NCBI GenBank assembly: GCA_949126835.1
Contig: OX421507.1
Span: 31,441,382-31,505,381 of the forward strand
Direction of reading: 5' to 3'
DNA: 64,000 nucleotides
From: Anisus vortex
Taxonomy: Eukaryota > Mollusca > Gastropoda > Planorbidae
The notes beneath the pieces are model-generated. The model had not been told where the DNA came from and did no database searches. It was given only the letters and a program-made list of their open reading frames with translations. This document shows, one piece after another, positions 1-16,522 of this stretch (position 1 is its first letter; each line of letters starts with the position of its first letter). Made by a program: the position numbers and the translations under genes.

Positions 1-1360
1 GATTGCACACAAGCTACTTTGTATATATAGATTACAAAAAGTCTACTTTGTATATATAGATTACACAACGTCTATTATGTATATATAGATTACACATAAT
101 CTACTTTGTATATATAGATTACACAAAGTCTTCTTTGTATATATAGATTACACAAGTCTACTTTGTATAAATAGATTACACAAGTCTACTTTGTATATAT
201 AGATTACACATAGTCTACTTTGTATATATAGATTACACACAGTCTACTTTGTATATATAGATTACACAGAGTCTACTTTGTATAATTAGAATACACATAG
301 TCTACTTTGTATAAATAGATTACACATAGTCTACTTTGTATATATAGATTACACACAGTCTACTTTGTATAATTAGATTACACATAGTCTACTTTGTATA
401 TATAGATTACACAGAGTCTACTTTGTATAATTAGATTACACATGGTCTACTTTGTATATATAGATTACACACAGTCTACTTTGTATAATTAGATTACACA
501 TAGTCTACTTTGTATAAATAGATTACACACAGTCTACTTTGTATATATAGATTACACACAGTCTTCTTTGTTTATATAGATTACACAGAGTCTACTTTGT
601 ATAATTAGATTACACATAGTATACTTTGTATATATAGATTACACACAGTCTACTTTGTATATTTAGATTGCACACAAGCTACTTTGTTTATATAGATTAC
701 AAAAAGTCTACTTTGTATATATAGATTACACAACGTCTATTATGTATATATAGATTACACATAATCTACTTTGTATATATAGATTACACAAGTCTACTTT
801 GTATATATAGATTACACAAGTCTAATTTGTATATATAGATTACACAAGTCTAATTTGTACATAATATAGATTATACAAGTCTAATTTGTATATATAGATT
901 ACACACCGTCTAATTTGAATATATATATTACACACAGTCTACTTTGTATATATAGATTACACACAGTCTACTTTGTATATAAAGATTACACAAGTCTACT
1001 TTGTATATATAGATTACACACAGTCTACTTTGTATATATAGACACAACAAATCTACTTTGTATATATAGATTACACACAGTCTACTTTGAATATATACAG
1101 TCTACTTTGTATATATAAATTACACAAAGTCTACTTTGTAAAAATATAGATTACACACAATCTACTTTGTATAGATTACACACAATCTACTTTGTATATA
1201 AAGATTACACAAGTCTACTTTGCATATATAGATTCCACAAAGTCTACTTTGTATACATAGATTACAGACAGTCTACTTTGTATACATAGATTACAGACAG
1301 TCTACTTTGTATATATAGATTACACACAATGTGCTTTGTACATTTAGATTACACATAGTA
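1..1360. repeat. 29-bp minisatellite
   Basis: Tandem copies of a roughly 29-bp unit with core agtctactttgtatatatag followed by attacacac run from the left edge to about 1360. Units vary by one or two bases and small indels. Short open frames inside it are repeat translations, not genes. Confidence 0.95.
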
Positions 1361-1399
1361 CAAAATATTCCTGCCCTTGTTCAATTAACCCAACTCTTT

Positions 1400-3690
1400 T
1401 TTATTGGCCCACCTATGTTTCTATCGCTCACCTATGTTCCTTTAGTCCACCTATGTTCCTTTAGCCCACCTATGTTTCTATCGCTCACCTATGTTCCTTT
1501 AGCCCACCTATGTTCCTTTAGCCCACCTATGTTTCTATCGCTCACCTATGTTCCTTTAGTCCACCTATGTTCCTTTAGCCCACCTATGTTTCTATCGCTC
1601 ACCTATGTTCCTTTAGCCCACCTATGTTCCTTTAGCCCACCTATGTTTCTATCGCTCACCTATGTTCCTTTAGTCCACCTTTAACCCACCTATGTTTCTA
1701 TCGCTCACCTATGTTCCTTTAGCCCACCTATGTTCCTTTAGCCCACCTATGTTTCTATCGCTCACCTATGTTCCTTTAGTCCACCTATGTTCCTTTAGCC
1801 CACCTATGTTTCTATCGCTCACCTATGTTCCTTTAGCCCACCTATGTTCCTTTAGCCCACCTATGTTTCTATCGCTCACCTATGTTCCTTTAGCCCACCT
1901 ATGTTCCTTTAGCCCACCTATGTTTCTATCGCTCACCTATGTTCCTTTAGCCCACCTTTGCTCCTATCGCCCACCTATGTTCCTATCGCCCACTTATGTT
2001 CCTTTAGCCCACCTATGTTCCTATCGCCCACCTATGTTCCTATCGCTCACCTATGTTCCTTTAGCCCACCTATGTTCCTTTAGCCCACCTATGTTCCTAT
2101 CGCCCACCTAGGTTCCTTTATCCCACCTATGTTCCTATCGCCCACCTATGTTTCTTTAGCCCACCTATGTTCCTTTAGCCCACATATGTTCCTTTAGCCC
2201 ACCTATGTTCCTATCGCCAACCTATGTTCCTTTACCCCACATATGTTCCTATCGCTCACCAATGTTCCTTTAGCCCCTATGTTCCTCTAGCCTAACAATG
2301 TTTTTTTAGCCCACCTATGTTCCTATCGCCCACCTATGTTCCTTTAGCCCACCTATGTTCCTTTAGCCCACCTATGTTCCTATCGCCCACCTATGTTCCT
2401 ATCGCTGACCTATGTTCCTTTAGCCCACCTATGTTCCTTTAGCCTACCAATGTTTCCTTAGCCCACCTATGTTCCTATCGCCCACCTATGTTCCTTTATC
2501 CCACCTATGTTCCTTTAGCCCACCTATGTTCCTATTGCCCACCTATGTTCCTTTAGCCCACCTATGTTCCTTTAGCCCACCTATGTTCCTATCGCCCACC
2601 TATGTTCCTTTAGCCCACCTATGTTCCCATCGCCCACCTATGTTCCTTTAGCCTACCTATGTTCCTTTAGCCCACCTATATTCATTTAGCCTACCTATGT
2701 ACCTATCACTCACCTATGTTCCTTTAGCGCACCTATGTTCCTATCGCCCACCTATGTTCCTTTAGCCCACCTATGTTCCTATCGCCCACCTATGTTCCTT
2801 TAGCCCACCTATGTTCCTTTAGCCCACCTATGTTCCTATCGCCCACCTATGTTCCTTTAGCCCACCTATGTTCCTTTAGCCCACCTATTTTCCTTTGGCC
2901 CATCTATGTTCCTTTAGCCCACCTATGTTCCTTTAGCCCACCTATGTTCCTATCGCTCACCTATGTTCCTTTAGCCCACCTATGTTCCTATCGCCCACCT
3001 ATGTTCCTATCGCCCACCTATGTGCCTTTAGCCCACCTATGTTCCTATCGCCCACCTATGTTCCTATCGCCCACCTATGTTCCTTTATCCCACCTATGTT
3101 TCTTTAGCCCACCTATGTTCCTTTAGCCCACCTAAGTTCATATCGCCCACCTATGTTCCTATCGCCCACCTATGTTCCTTTATCCCACCTATGTTTCTTT
3201 AGCCCACCTATGTTCCTTTAGCCCACCTATGTTCCTTTAGCCCACCTATGTTCCTTTAGCCCACCTATGTTCCTTTAGCCCACCTATGTTCCTTTAGCTC
3301 ACCTATGTTCCTTTAGCCCACCTATGTTCCTTTAGCCCACCTATGTTCCTTTAGCCCACCTATGTTCCTTTAGCCCACCTATGTTCCTTTAGCCCACCAA
3401 TGTTCCTTTAGCCCACCTATGTTCCTATCGCTAACCAATGTTCCTTTAGCCCACCTATGTTCCTTTAGCCCACCGATGTTCCTTTAGCCCACCTATGTTT
3501 CTTTAGCCCACCTATGTTTCTTTAGCCCACCTATGTTCCTTTAGCCCACCTATGTTCCTTTAGCCCACCTATGTTTCTTTAGCCCACCTATGTTCCTTTA
3601 GCCCACCTATGTTCCTTTAGCCCACCTATGTTCCTTTAGCCCACCTATGTTTCTTTAGCCCACCTATGTTCCTTTAGCCCACCTATATTC
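1400..3690. repeat. 19-bp minisatellite
   Basis: Over one hundred copies of cccacctatgttcctttag with a common variant in which ctttag is ctatcg. The two variants alternate in blocks between 1400 and 2100, suggesting local higher-order duplication, while 3190-3690 is nearly homogeneous. The unit is 19 bp, so the frame rotates through all three phases and the long reading frames seen are periodic artefacts. Confidence 0.95.
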
Positions 3691-4540
3691 TAGATTTAAG
3701 GGCAATGTATAAGATTTATGTGAATTATTATTGTATCTAATTATTGTAGGTTACAGGCGTTCTCTCTGAAAAGAAGATTGTTACGTCCTTATTTAAAATC
3801 TAAAATAACAACACCTCCTGCAGGGTGAAAGGAAATGGAGTATAGCAGGGATCGAACCCAGATAGTCACATTGACAATCCAGAGTACTTCTCTCAATTGA
3901 ATTTATAATGTCTAAAACAATGGACTAGCCTTCTGGCTCTTTAGTCCAGGGTGTAATGTTTGTTCAAGGGTGAACCACCAATGTTTGGTTTGGGCGCCAG
4001 CCACCCCACGGCCGTTTAACAAAGGGTAGGGTTTCCGCTGCTCAGCTTATAAGTCAACTGCGGAATCCCCCTCGGATCATTATCGTAATGGCTCGCCCGT
4101 ATACGCACTATGTCGCCCCGGTAGAACAAATAGGTACGGGCATCCAGGCACCGGGCGGATCGTGAGACGGGTTTGCTGCGTCCATTTCTACCTCCCCACT
4201 GGGGCCACAGACATTCCCAGAGCGAAAAGAGAAGCGGTACACCCGGAGCCTCAGATGGGGCTGTTCCCCCCCCCCCCCCATGCGTTCGCTAGTCGGTGCA
4301 TTCTTAAAGTGAACGTATCGGCGGTTTACACACTTTGCAATTCTTTGAGGCCCAAGGGTACAGAAGTGAATCTCTCAACCAGCCGAGCACACAATATTAG
4401 TAATACTAAAAGTGTAATCATAACAATCCGTAGTATACATTGAATTTCTTTATTTCCCATAATTAGGGGCCTACATTCAATCTCTGGATTTGATCAAACT
4501 AAAGAATACCTTACAGTGGATAATTAGCCATAGGGGTTTA
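3691..4540. repeat. Duplicated segment, copy A (with insertion)
   Basis: The sequence after the 19-bp array (3691-3890 and 4375-4540) is present again, diverged, at 6255-6600. Shared stretches include ggttacaggcgttct and ctcaaccagccgagca. Copy A carries about 480 bp at 3890-4374 that copy B lacks. Confidence 0.7.
3890..4378. repeat. GC-richer dispersed repeat, copy 1
   Basis: This insertion resembles 12725-13130 in LZIC intron 3, in the same order: an aactgcggaat/aactgcagaat block, then a cctccccac block, then a cttaaagtgaacg/cttaaagtaaacg block, then a gggtacagaa/gggtatagaa block. I do not recognise the family. It contains a 14-base C run near 4266. No coding potential is evident. Confidence 0.55.
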
Positions 4541-4910
4541 GAAGTAAACTCTTACTGACCTTCTACGTCACGTCTCTCCCCCCCCCCCCCCACCCCACCC
4601 CAAATGATAGACAAAATTGTTCTTTTATAATCACATGATTTTTTTATTTCATTGTGACATTATAAAATGACCTAAAATTAAGTTTGCAAGGGGTACAATA
4701 AGTCGAAAATGCCATCTTCATGTAGGCCTATAGGGGGCCTATATATTGGCTGTAACTATAGGAAGGAAACGCATAATATAAGTATAGTCTAAGAAGCCTA
4801 GGGGCCTTAAGACATGGAAAATGTTGACTGAATAAACCAGGAAAACAATTATTTTAACATCATTTAAAAAACAAAATGCAAGACTAGACACAAATTAATG
4901 AAAAAAAAGG

Positions 4911-4911
<1 letters not shown>

Positions 4912-4994
<83 letters not shown>
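4912..4994. repeat. (TA)n microsatellite
   Basis: A run of about 40 TA dinucleotides, followed by a less regular AT tract to about 5012. Confidence 0.97.
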
Positions 4995-5003
<9 letters not shown>

Positions 5004-5361
5004 TATATATATAATTGTATAACCAAACTCACGGTAATTTTTTAGGCCTATATTAATTATGCAATGATGTTGACTTATAAACTATGCCATGACAATAGGC
5101 CTATTATTATAAAATAAGACATAACAATATTATTATAAACTAAGACATAACAATATTATTATAAACAATGAATTGTCAATATTATTATAAACTATGCCAT
5201 GTCCATATTATTATAAACTTTGACATGACAATATTATTATAAATTATGAAAATATCATTATAAACTACGACATGTCCATATTATTATAAATTATGACATG
5301 ACAAAATTATTATATAGGCTACTATGACATGACAACATTATTATAAACTCCGACATGACAA

Positions 5362-5781
5362 TCTATATATATAAAAAGACAGTGTTAAGCCCCGCGAGGA
5401 TCCCCATTGGTCAATTTGAAAACACGTGTGTCACTGACCTATCTAGGCCTAGCCCAATATACCGTCTAATAATTTTTCACATCGGACATGTGGTAAACGT
5501 AGTGGACTGCTATACGGGCAACCTGGGTTCGATTCTCCAGTTAGACTATACTTTTTTTTTTCGACAATTAATTTTTCAAACTTTTAAAAACAAAAGACAT
5601 TGTAAATCTATAGGCATTATAGATTTTGTTAAATAAAAATATTTGACTATTTTTTTTACCCTATTACAATATTTATTTACTTTCCTAAAAGTATTCAGTA
5701 AGTGTAGTTTATAAATTTGTTATCTGCACCCCAGACAGTCCTTTTTTTTTTCACCCGGGCAACGCCGGGCAATGTAGCTTG
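5362..5781 (+). mobile_element. Non-autonomous Helitron, 420 bp
   Basis: The element starts TCTATATATATAAAAAG and ends with a GC-rich hairpin (CCCGG, loop GCAACG, CCGGG) followed after 9 nt by CTTG. Helitrons start with TC, end CTRR after a short hairpin, and insert between A and T without target duplication. Here the flanks are A before 5362 and T at 5782; removing the element restores an intact 26-bp repeat unit, so the boundaries can be read to the base. The end is CTTG rather than the usual CTRR. No Rep/helicase is encoded. A tRNA-like block sits at about 5490-5545. Confidence 0.75.
5488..5546 (+). repeat. tRNA-like (SINE-like) block inside the Helitron
   Basis: An A-box-like stretch (gtaaacgtagtgg) is followed about 30 nt later by a good B-box (gggttcgattctcc). 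No acceptor-stem pairing was found, so this is a tRNA-derived remnant rather than a working tRNA gene. Confidence 0.4.
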
Positions 5782-6254
5782 TATTATTATAAACTATGAC
5801 ATGTCAATATTATTATAAACTATGAAAATATCATTATAAACTATGACATGACAATATCATTATATACTATGACATGAAAATATCATTATAAACTACGACA
5901 TGTCAATATTATTATAAATTATGACATGACAAATTTATTATATATGCTACTATGACATAACAATATTATTATAAACTATGACATGACAATTTTATTATAA
6001 ACCATGACATGACAACATTATTATAAACTCCGACATGACAATATTATTATAAATTATGACATGTCCATATTATTATAAACTTTGAAAATATCCTTATAAA
6101 CTATGACATGACAATATCATTATAAATTATGACATGTCAATATTATTATAAACTATGACATGTCAATATTATTATAAACTATAACATGACAATATCATTA
6201 TAAACTATGACATGACAATATTATTATAAATTATGACATGACAATATTATTATG

Positions 6255-6600
6255 TTCCTTTGGCTCACATATGTTCCTTTGGTCCACCTATGTTCCATAG
6301 GGCGACATTTGTTCTAGATTCAAGGACAATGTAAAAGGTTTATGTGAATTTTTCTTGGATCTTGTAGGTTACAGGCGTTCTATCTGGAACGAAGGCTTCG
6401 AACCCATCCTTTGCATCAAGGAGTCAAGTTGACAATTCAGAGTACAAATATCTCAACCAGCCGAGCAAACAATATTAGTAATACTAAAAGTGTAATGATT
6501 AAAATCCGCTGTATACATTGAATTTCTGTATTTCCCATAATTACATTGAATCTCTGGATTTGATAAAACTGAAGAATAAGTTACAGAGACCTTTTAATTG
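6255..6600. repeat. Duplicated segment, copy B
   Basis: Diverged second copy of 3691-4540 lacking the 480-bp insertion. It begins with a few decayed units of the 19-bp minisatellite (ttcctttggctcac), showing that the edge of that array was duplicated along with its flank. Confidence 0.7.
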
Positions 6601-6904
6601 ACAACTAGCTATACTATATGATTCAAATTCTTTCTGCAGCCATATTGTATATAGCTATATTTACAACTTTTTGGAAGAGGAGTAAGATAAGTCTTGAATA
6701 CATAAAGAAAAGGGAAATATAAATTTTAATTCAAATAAATAAATAAAGGATTTACTTACGAGCAATGAAAACGTTCATGTTACGTCTTGGTATTGGACAT
6801 CTTAAATGATTTGGTTCAAACCCTGGAGAATCCTATAATTCACATACATACACAGCCCAACTTTCAACTAATCAAGACAGAACGACTGCAGCTTTATATA
6901 TCCA

Positions 6905-7500
6905 GTAAAACAAAACTAATAATTATAATAATGATGACATTTGTATAGCGCTGCCAACAAACATACTGTAAGCTCAGAGCGCATTTAACATAACAATTTA
7001 AAGAACACAGATACAATCTATTGGCCAAGAGATAAAAACTAAATGATGATTCAAATCATTACAACCATGGAACAAATCAAACAACTAAAACAAAATAACG
7101 GACCTAACATATAAGTAAGACAGTAAGGCTCTAAAGCATGTTAACTTAGATAAATATTGAAATAATGAGTTTTTAAGTTCTTCTTGAAGGAATCAATGGA
7201 GCTTGTTTGCCTGAGTTGAATGGGAAGAAGATTCCACGCCTTCGGACCGGTCATCAGAGAGAAACGGGGCTCTTCCAGAAGCGATGAGTTGGCAGGACGA
7301 AGTGTTCTTTGAGGGACATATGGTGTTATTAGTTCCTTGACATAGGACGGAAACTCGTTATTAAAAATGCACTGATGGCAAAATAGCGCCACTTTATACT
7401 CGATTCTGGCTTTCACGGGGAGCCAATGGAGCTGACGCAGGAGAACTGTCACAGAATCTCGCCTTGACTTACGCATGACTAGGCGAGCGGCACTGTTTAA
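6905..7500 (-). mobile_element. 3' end of a CR1/L2-type non-LTR retrotransposon
   Basis: On the minus strand 7476-7141 encodes about 111 residues typical of the C-terminal tail of CR1/L2-type reverse transcriptases, with the patterns LHWLPVKARIEYKV, then PRFSLMTGPKAWN, LLPIQLRQ and FKKNLKTHYF before the stop at 7141. It is followed by a short 3' UTR with agcgct and an ATTATA-rich tail near 6910-6935. The 5' part (endonuclease and RT core) is missing, as expected for 5' truncation. A related fragment lies at 27440-27610. The host-gene context is intergenic, upstream of LZIC. Confidence 0.75.
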
Positions 7501-7818
7501 TCCAATATGAAAAAATTATGCATAAACAAGAGTACAAATAAAATTGGTGTCAAAACTCGAGTAGTCTACATTGACCGACACACTTCAAAAGGAGAACATA
7601 CTCAATTTCTTCCCGTGACCGCTCTGGCCAAATACTGGACATGGGTCAAGTTCAAAATATAAAACAACGTTACTAGCAGTAGTCTACAAGGGAACAATCA
7701 AAATGAATAGTGGGGGGGGGGGCGTATAGGACCTTCTACGTCACGTCTTCCCTACCAATGATAGATAATTAACAAGTCTTAATTAGGTGTGACCTTTTCG
7801 AATGGAAGAGATCATGAA

Positions 7819-7850
7819 CTTCCGGTGACATTTCCCGCCATTTTGGTAAA
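7819..7850 (+). promoter_or_regulatory. Putative LZIC promoter (ETS and YY1-like sites)
   Basis: A cttccggt motif at 7819-7826 (ETS-like) and ccgccattttgg at 7835-7846 (reverse complement of a YY1-type motif) lie just upstream of a stretch that ends in a consensus donor. Both motifs are common in TATA-less housekeeping promoters. Assignment to LZIC is inferred from orientation and position. Confidence 0.4.
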
Positions 7851-7970
7851 CAAAAAACATGCTTTTGGCGGTATTTGACAATTAATTTCAATCTCGACGG
7901 CCAGTTCTGGTCATTTAGAAATATATAAAACTACAAGATTAGTTCTGAGGAATCCGTTTTAACATCAAAA
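7850..7970 (+). other. Putative 5' non-coding exon of LZIC
   Basis: A strong donor (AAAA|GTGAGTAGG) lies at 7971. The LZIC start codon sits 25 nt after an acceptor (gtttag|gtgaga) at 11036/11037, so a non-coding first exon is expected upstream. The transcription start is not defined by the sequence. Confidence 0.35.
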
Positions 7971-8509
7971 GTGAGTAGGCGATAATTAATACTCAAAGTG
8001 TTAGTCGCGATAAGTTAAATTTAGCTTTTTTTTTATAAAATAAATGAGTCAAGAGTTGCGTCCTTGGTTATTAAAAAAACACAATGCGTATATTCATAAA
8101 AACAAAAATCGAAAATTATTTTGCATTAATCAATTAGTTTGGGATTATAAATATGTGATTCTTCAACTCTGACATTCCCAATCCATCGTTTTCTTTTAGC
8201 GACATCTTTTAAAAATGAAATCCACTTCAACTTTTCGTACAACGAGTAACGTAGCACAGACATGTTTCGAAGCAAATAATCGAATGGGACCGGAAATGTT
8301 GTTCTCTTCGACCTTTTATGCATGCATTATCGTTAAGACTTGTCAATAATTAAATGAAGTTTTTTCGTGATGCAAATAATCGAGATCCTAGAAGAATAGG
8401 TGGAAATGAAATTCAAGGGAAATAACACATATACATTTAGAACCGTTTTTCATTATGACATAATAATATGATCTAAAACACTTAAAAGGAGATGAAGGCC
8501 TACAATAAG

Positions 8510-8720
8510 AAGTTTCCTTCTTTACACATTAACTCATTGGCTCCATTGGCTCCATAGTCTCGAAAGACGATTAGATTTGTGCTCCTGTGATTTGGCCTAG
8601 CCCTGCAAAATTGATTGTGTCTGTGGAGACCTATCCTTGAGAGACAGGCTCTGTCGCATCTCTGGCACTTGAAATGCTAAGAAGTAAAGTTGAAGCTGAG
8701 TTTAACTCTTTATGGACTTC
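8510..8720. repeat. Dispersed repeat related to 29985-30125
   Basis: The block cttgagagacaggctctg followed by ctggcacttgaaa recurs inverted at about 30030-30075 with few differences. Family not recognised. Confidence 0.45.
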
Positions 8721-9729
8721 ATTTACAGAACATTACTTATCATCAATAGTATTGTAGCATTAGACTATGTTGAAAGTTTCGAATTATGAACTAAGGGAAG
8801 TAACACATAAAATTAACTTCGTAGAAAGGACAAACAGAGTTAGTCTTTATACTAAATATTATAAAAAGTAATCATTAGTTTAGGTCAGTGTTGTGTAGGC
8901 GTAACAGGGGAATCTACTCTTATCAACCCGAATGTTAAAAACTCTAACGAACGAAAAGCGAAGTAATGTTTGTTAAAGTATAAAATATTTTTTAAGGTAG
9001 GCCTATTCTTCCAAGTCAAGAAATACATCATGAAAATTTATTTAGAAGAAACTATAACACAAAGTTTAGTTTGTTATTTAATGCTAGGTCAGGCTAAGCT
9101 GTTGTATGATAATGAATTGAACTAAATAAATAGTAGCTTATGACTTGTGTCACTTGTTAAAAAATGAAAGGTGGGTGTGTTAGTTTAATGAAACTTTTAA
9201 CGTAGGCCTACTACAGTACTTAGACGTAGTGATAGTGGGTTGTAGTTTAATAAAACTTAGTTAGTTACAGTACCTAGACGTAGTGGGTTGTAGTTTAATG
9301 AAACTTAGTTAGTTACAGTAGGCCTACTACAGTACTACAGTATTTAGACGTAGTCGGTAGTGGGTTGTAGTTGTAGTTTAATCATTAATGAAACTTAGTT
9401 AGTTACAGTACTTAGACGTAGTGGGTATATACTTCAGTATATGTTAGGTAGGCTTGTCTATAACCTCATGCGGTATGCCACTTGGTAGTCTACTTGTGAA
9501 CTATAGCCTATAGGCCTACTACCGAATGACTTTACTTTAATTAACTTTAGTAATGACTAGCCTCCTAACTCCTAACTAATCCCTAATCAGCCTAATCATT
9601 ATTTTATTGTCATTATCATAATCATACTAATGAATGGACCCTTAGCCTTAGCCCTGTTCAACTTTAAGGCTGCCTACTTACTTAAGGAAGGCAACTTATT
9701 ATAGAATATTAGTAATTAATTAATACTAA

Positions 9730-10620
9730 GGCTAGCGTTATTCGCACTGTTTTAATGTGTGGATAACGCCGAAAAATATACACACGGTTCCTCGGCGCAT
9801 GCGCAATGATCCGCACGGTCTCAACGTGTGGATAACCCGAAAAGTATCCACACGGTTCCTCGGCGCATGTGCAATGATCCGCACGGTTTTAGACGTGAGA
9901 ATAAAGCCGATCAATATTCGCACGGTTATGACCGTGATAATAATGTAGGGCATTATCCGCACGTCGTTTTTGGCCGTGCGGATAATTTCTAGCGTTATTC
10001 CCCACAACCAGAAATGTGTGCTGTATACTTAAATTCACTAAAATAATGCATTTTAAAAATTTAGCCTTTATTTCAGGAATTAAAAACTGATAATTAATTA
10101 AACTTAGGCATAATTCATAATGGACGCAAATTACAGTGCGGAATGAATCGTAAATGTGTGAAAGCCTGTCTTAGACTTAGATCTCTAATGTAGGTATAGG
10201 CCTACACACTTCTAGACATGTAGTAATAACTAGTAGCATTAAGATGCGTTTTATTTAGGACATATACCGCGCCATGTCTAAGCAATGTTTCCAAAACTAC
10301 GATCAGCCGATCGACTTATTTCATGAAATGTCTGTAGGCCTATTGACCGGTTGTTTTAAATAAATTTTCTATTAGATTATGTACGAAACGTACGTACTCG
10401 GGAGTATGTGCAGTCACGACTAACATTAACCTACAACGGGCGCGCTTTTTTCCAATGTCACGTGACCAGCCGCTATAATACGCATGCGCCGAGGAACCGT
10501 GCGAATATTGATCGGCGTTATTCTCACGTCTAAAACCGTGCGGATCATTGCGCATGCGCCGAGGAACCGTGTGTATATTTTTCGGCGTTATCCACACGTT
10601 AAAACCGTGTGAATAACCAC
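9730..10620. mobile_element. Fold-back element with long, modular inverted repeats
   Basis: The left end (from gttattcgcactgttttaa) and the right end (reverse complement gttattcacacggttttaa) are near-identical inverted repeats. They are built of sub-units with cggttcctcggcgcatgcgc and gatccgcacggt. The left arm carries one more ~85-bp sub-unit than the right. The centre is AT-rich. TA dinucleotides flank both ends (9732-9733 and 10620-10621), compatible with a TA-target MITE, though exact ends are uncertain. Open frames on opposite strands here begin with the same peptide because of the inverted arms, and are not genes. Confidence 0.65.
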
Positions 10621-11052
10621 TATGTAATACTAATTAATAGTATAGGCCTAGCGAGTATAGTCTCAGACGTCTCAGTATAGTTATAGTGAGTATATTATTA
10701 TTATTTATTATTATTATAGTATAGGATTTAGGCCTTTAAAGCATTGGGTAAATTTAGTCACAATTTAAGTTCGTGATTCATGGCCTATACATAGGGAGTG
10801 GGTTACCTGAACTTTGAAACCTTAGTCAAAATGCAAATACCTAAAGTATTTTACTGTTGAATAACTACTGGAAATTATAAAGCTGTTCAAAAGTACAGTA
10901 CACTGTGCTTAATACTCTAACCAGATACTAAATAGCTAAATATAATAAGTGCTATACACCCCATTACTTGTTCACTCTCAAAATATTCAATCAAAAGTTT
11001 GATATCAATATCATGATATGTGTATTATTTGTTTAGGTGAGAGTCTAAGTAA

Positions 11053-15359
<4,307 letters not shown>

Positions 15360-15579
15360 ACTTTAATACATTATATATTTTAGCAATTTATGTAAATTTT
15401 TTTGTACTCAATGTTTAAGAAAACCAAAACTATGGGGATTATACTCTTGTCATTGTGATTTGTTCTAACCTTATACATCATGCTATTTGGATGCATCTGT
15501 TGCCTTGATTGGGGGTTGAAACTCTTGAATAATTCTTAGTATCCCTGCAATTTGGTTGTAATGGTATGATTTTTTTAAA

Positions 15580-15665
15580 AATAATAATAAGATTATTTAT
15601 ATAATGCTGCCAACACACATGATGTAAGCTCAAAGCTCATTTAACATGGAGCTACAAAAACATGC
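15580..15665 (-). repeat. LINE 3' tail fragment
   Basis: The words aataataataag, gctgccaacacac and gtaagctcaaagctcattta match the 3' end of the LINE at 6905-7500. Confidence 0.5.
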
Positions 15666-15826
15666 ATAGAGCTTTTTTTTGTACAATGTGCAGTATGTAC
15701 CATATTTGAAAAGTCCAGGGAACATTTTTTTGTTTTGTTTTTTATATTCTTATTTTTTTCTTTTTTAATTCTTATATGGGGTTTTCTTTTTTTGTGTGTG
15801 TGTTTCACTTGACATTTAGCTCAGTA

Positions 15827-16244
15827 CACTGGCTAATATACTGAGCTATATATACATGGAGTGCTCAAACAATTAAAATGTAGAAGAAAAAATGGGAGAA
15901 AATGCAGACTTTTAAATATAGATAAGTGCACTGTATAGCACTGAGCTATATATACATGGAATTACCAAAAATGTAACAACTTTGCGTGATTGAAATTTGA
16001 TAAAAATGAACTCTTTTTTATACTTAACGTACATTATATATATATTAAATATACTCTCTTATATTTATTTGAGTAAATTGTTTTAATTTTAATGAGTACC
16101 GATTCATTAATTTAATGGCGAAGTCAAAAGATGAAATGGTTGATGATTTTTCTGGATAATGCTTTGAATGCCGCAAATATATGATAAATGAGTAAGTAAT
16201 TTTAAGGAATATTTATTATTTAGACATGTATATATAGCCCAGTG
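15827..16244. mobile_element. CACTG-ended MITE, copy 1
   Basis: The ends are cactgg.. and ..gcccagtg; near them are ctgagctatatatacatgga and the inverted acatgtatatatag. A second internal copy of gagctatatatacatgga at about 15940 suggests a nested or duplicated copy. Related to 18608-18919 and 34286-34370. Confidence 0.45.
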
Positions 16245-16333
16245 CCATGCAGTGCACTTATCTATTTTAAATGAGATCTAAGTGTTAGAGCAGTCAGGAA
16301 AGATTTTTACCTAGTTAGAAAGCTAGTTTAGAT

Positions 16334-16522
16334 CAGGAGTCGGCAACTTTTTTGATAATAGTGTGCCGAATTGGGATTTCTAATTCATTCAGCATGCCAA
16401 CAGCCTAAAAATCACCCTGCTTTAGCACTCAATCTCTAATAAAAGATATTTTAAAAGTTTTTTTTAGGAAAATTGGTCTGCGTGCCAAGTCTGGCACTCA
16501 TGCCTTAGGTTGTCGACACCTG
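16334..16522. mobile_element. hAT-type MITE (189 bp)
   Basis: Ends caggagtcggcaac and gttgtcgacacctg; perfect 8-bp target duplication gtttagat at 16326-16333 and 16523-16530. Lies between the LZIC and DDB2 3' ends. Confidence 0.85.

Larger units (their letters stand above)
5107..6252. repeat. 26-bp minisatellite split by a Helitron
   Basis: Degenerate tandem units of about 26 bp built from tattattataaac plus tatgacatgacaa. The array runs 5107-5361, is interrupted by the element at 5362-5781, and resumes at 5782 to about 6252. Confidence 0.9.

Noticed and set aside
1331..3126. Long open frames of repeated MFLSLTYVPLAHLCSFSPP-type peptide
   Set aside because: They are translations of the 19-bp minisatellite, cycle through frames with the unit length, and have no start context or conserved domain.
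1..3690. Possible CRISPR array, from regular short repeats
   Set aside because: Units are contiguous without unique spacers, and the window is clearly animal nuclear DNA.
4162..4443. 93-codon frame in the GC-rich insertion
   Set aside because: The related copy at 12725-13130 does not preserve the frame, and a poly-C run interrupts it.
5488..5546. Functional tRNA gene
   Set aside because: A- and B-box-like words exist, but no cloverleaf with a paired acceptor stem could be drawn.
8126..8323. 65-codon minus-strand frame faintly like a THAP domain (KDVAKRKRWIGNVR)
   Set aside because: The spacing RKRWIGN is suggestive, but the Cys/His ligands of a C2CH THAP finger are not in frame. At best a decayed transposase remnant.
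9738..10597. Paired small frames on opposite strands starting MWITPKNIHTVPRRMRNDPH
   Set aside because: They coincide with the inverted arms of the fold-back element, which explains their identity; there is no further coding evidence.
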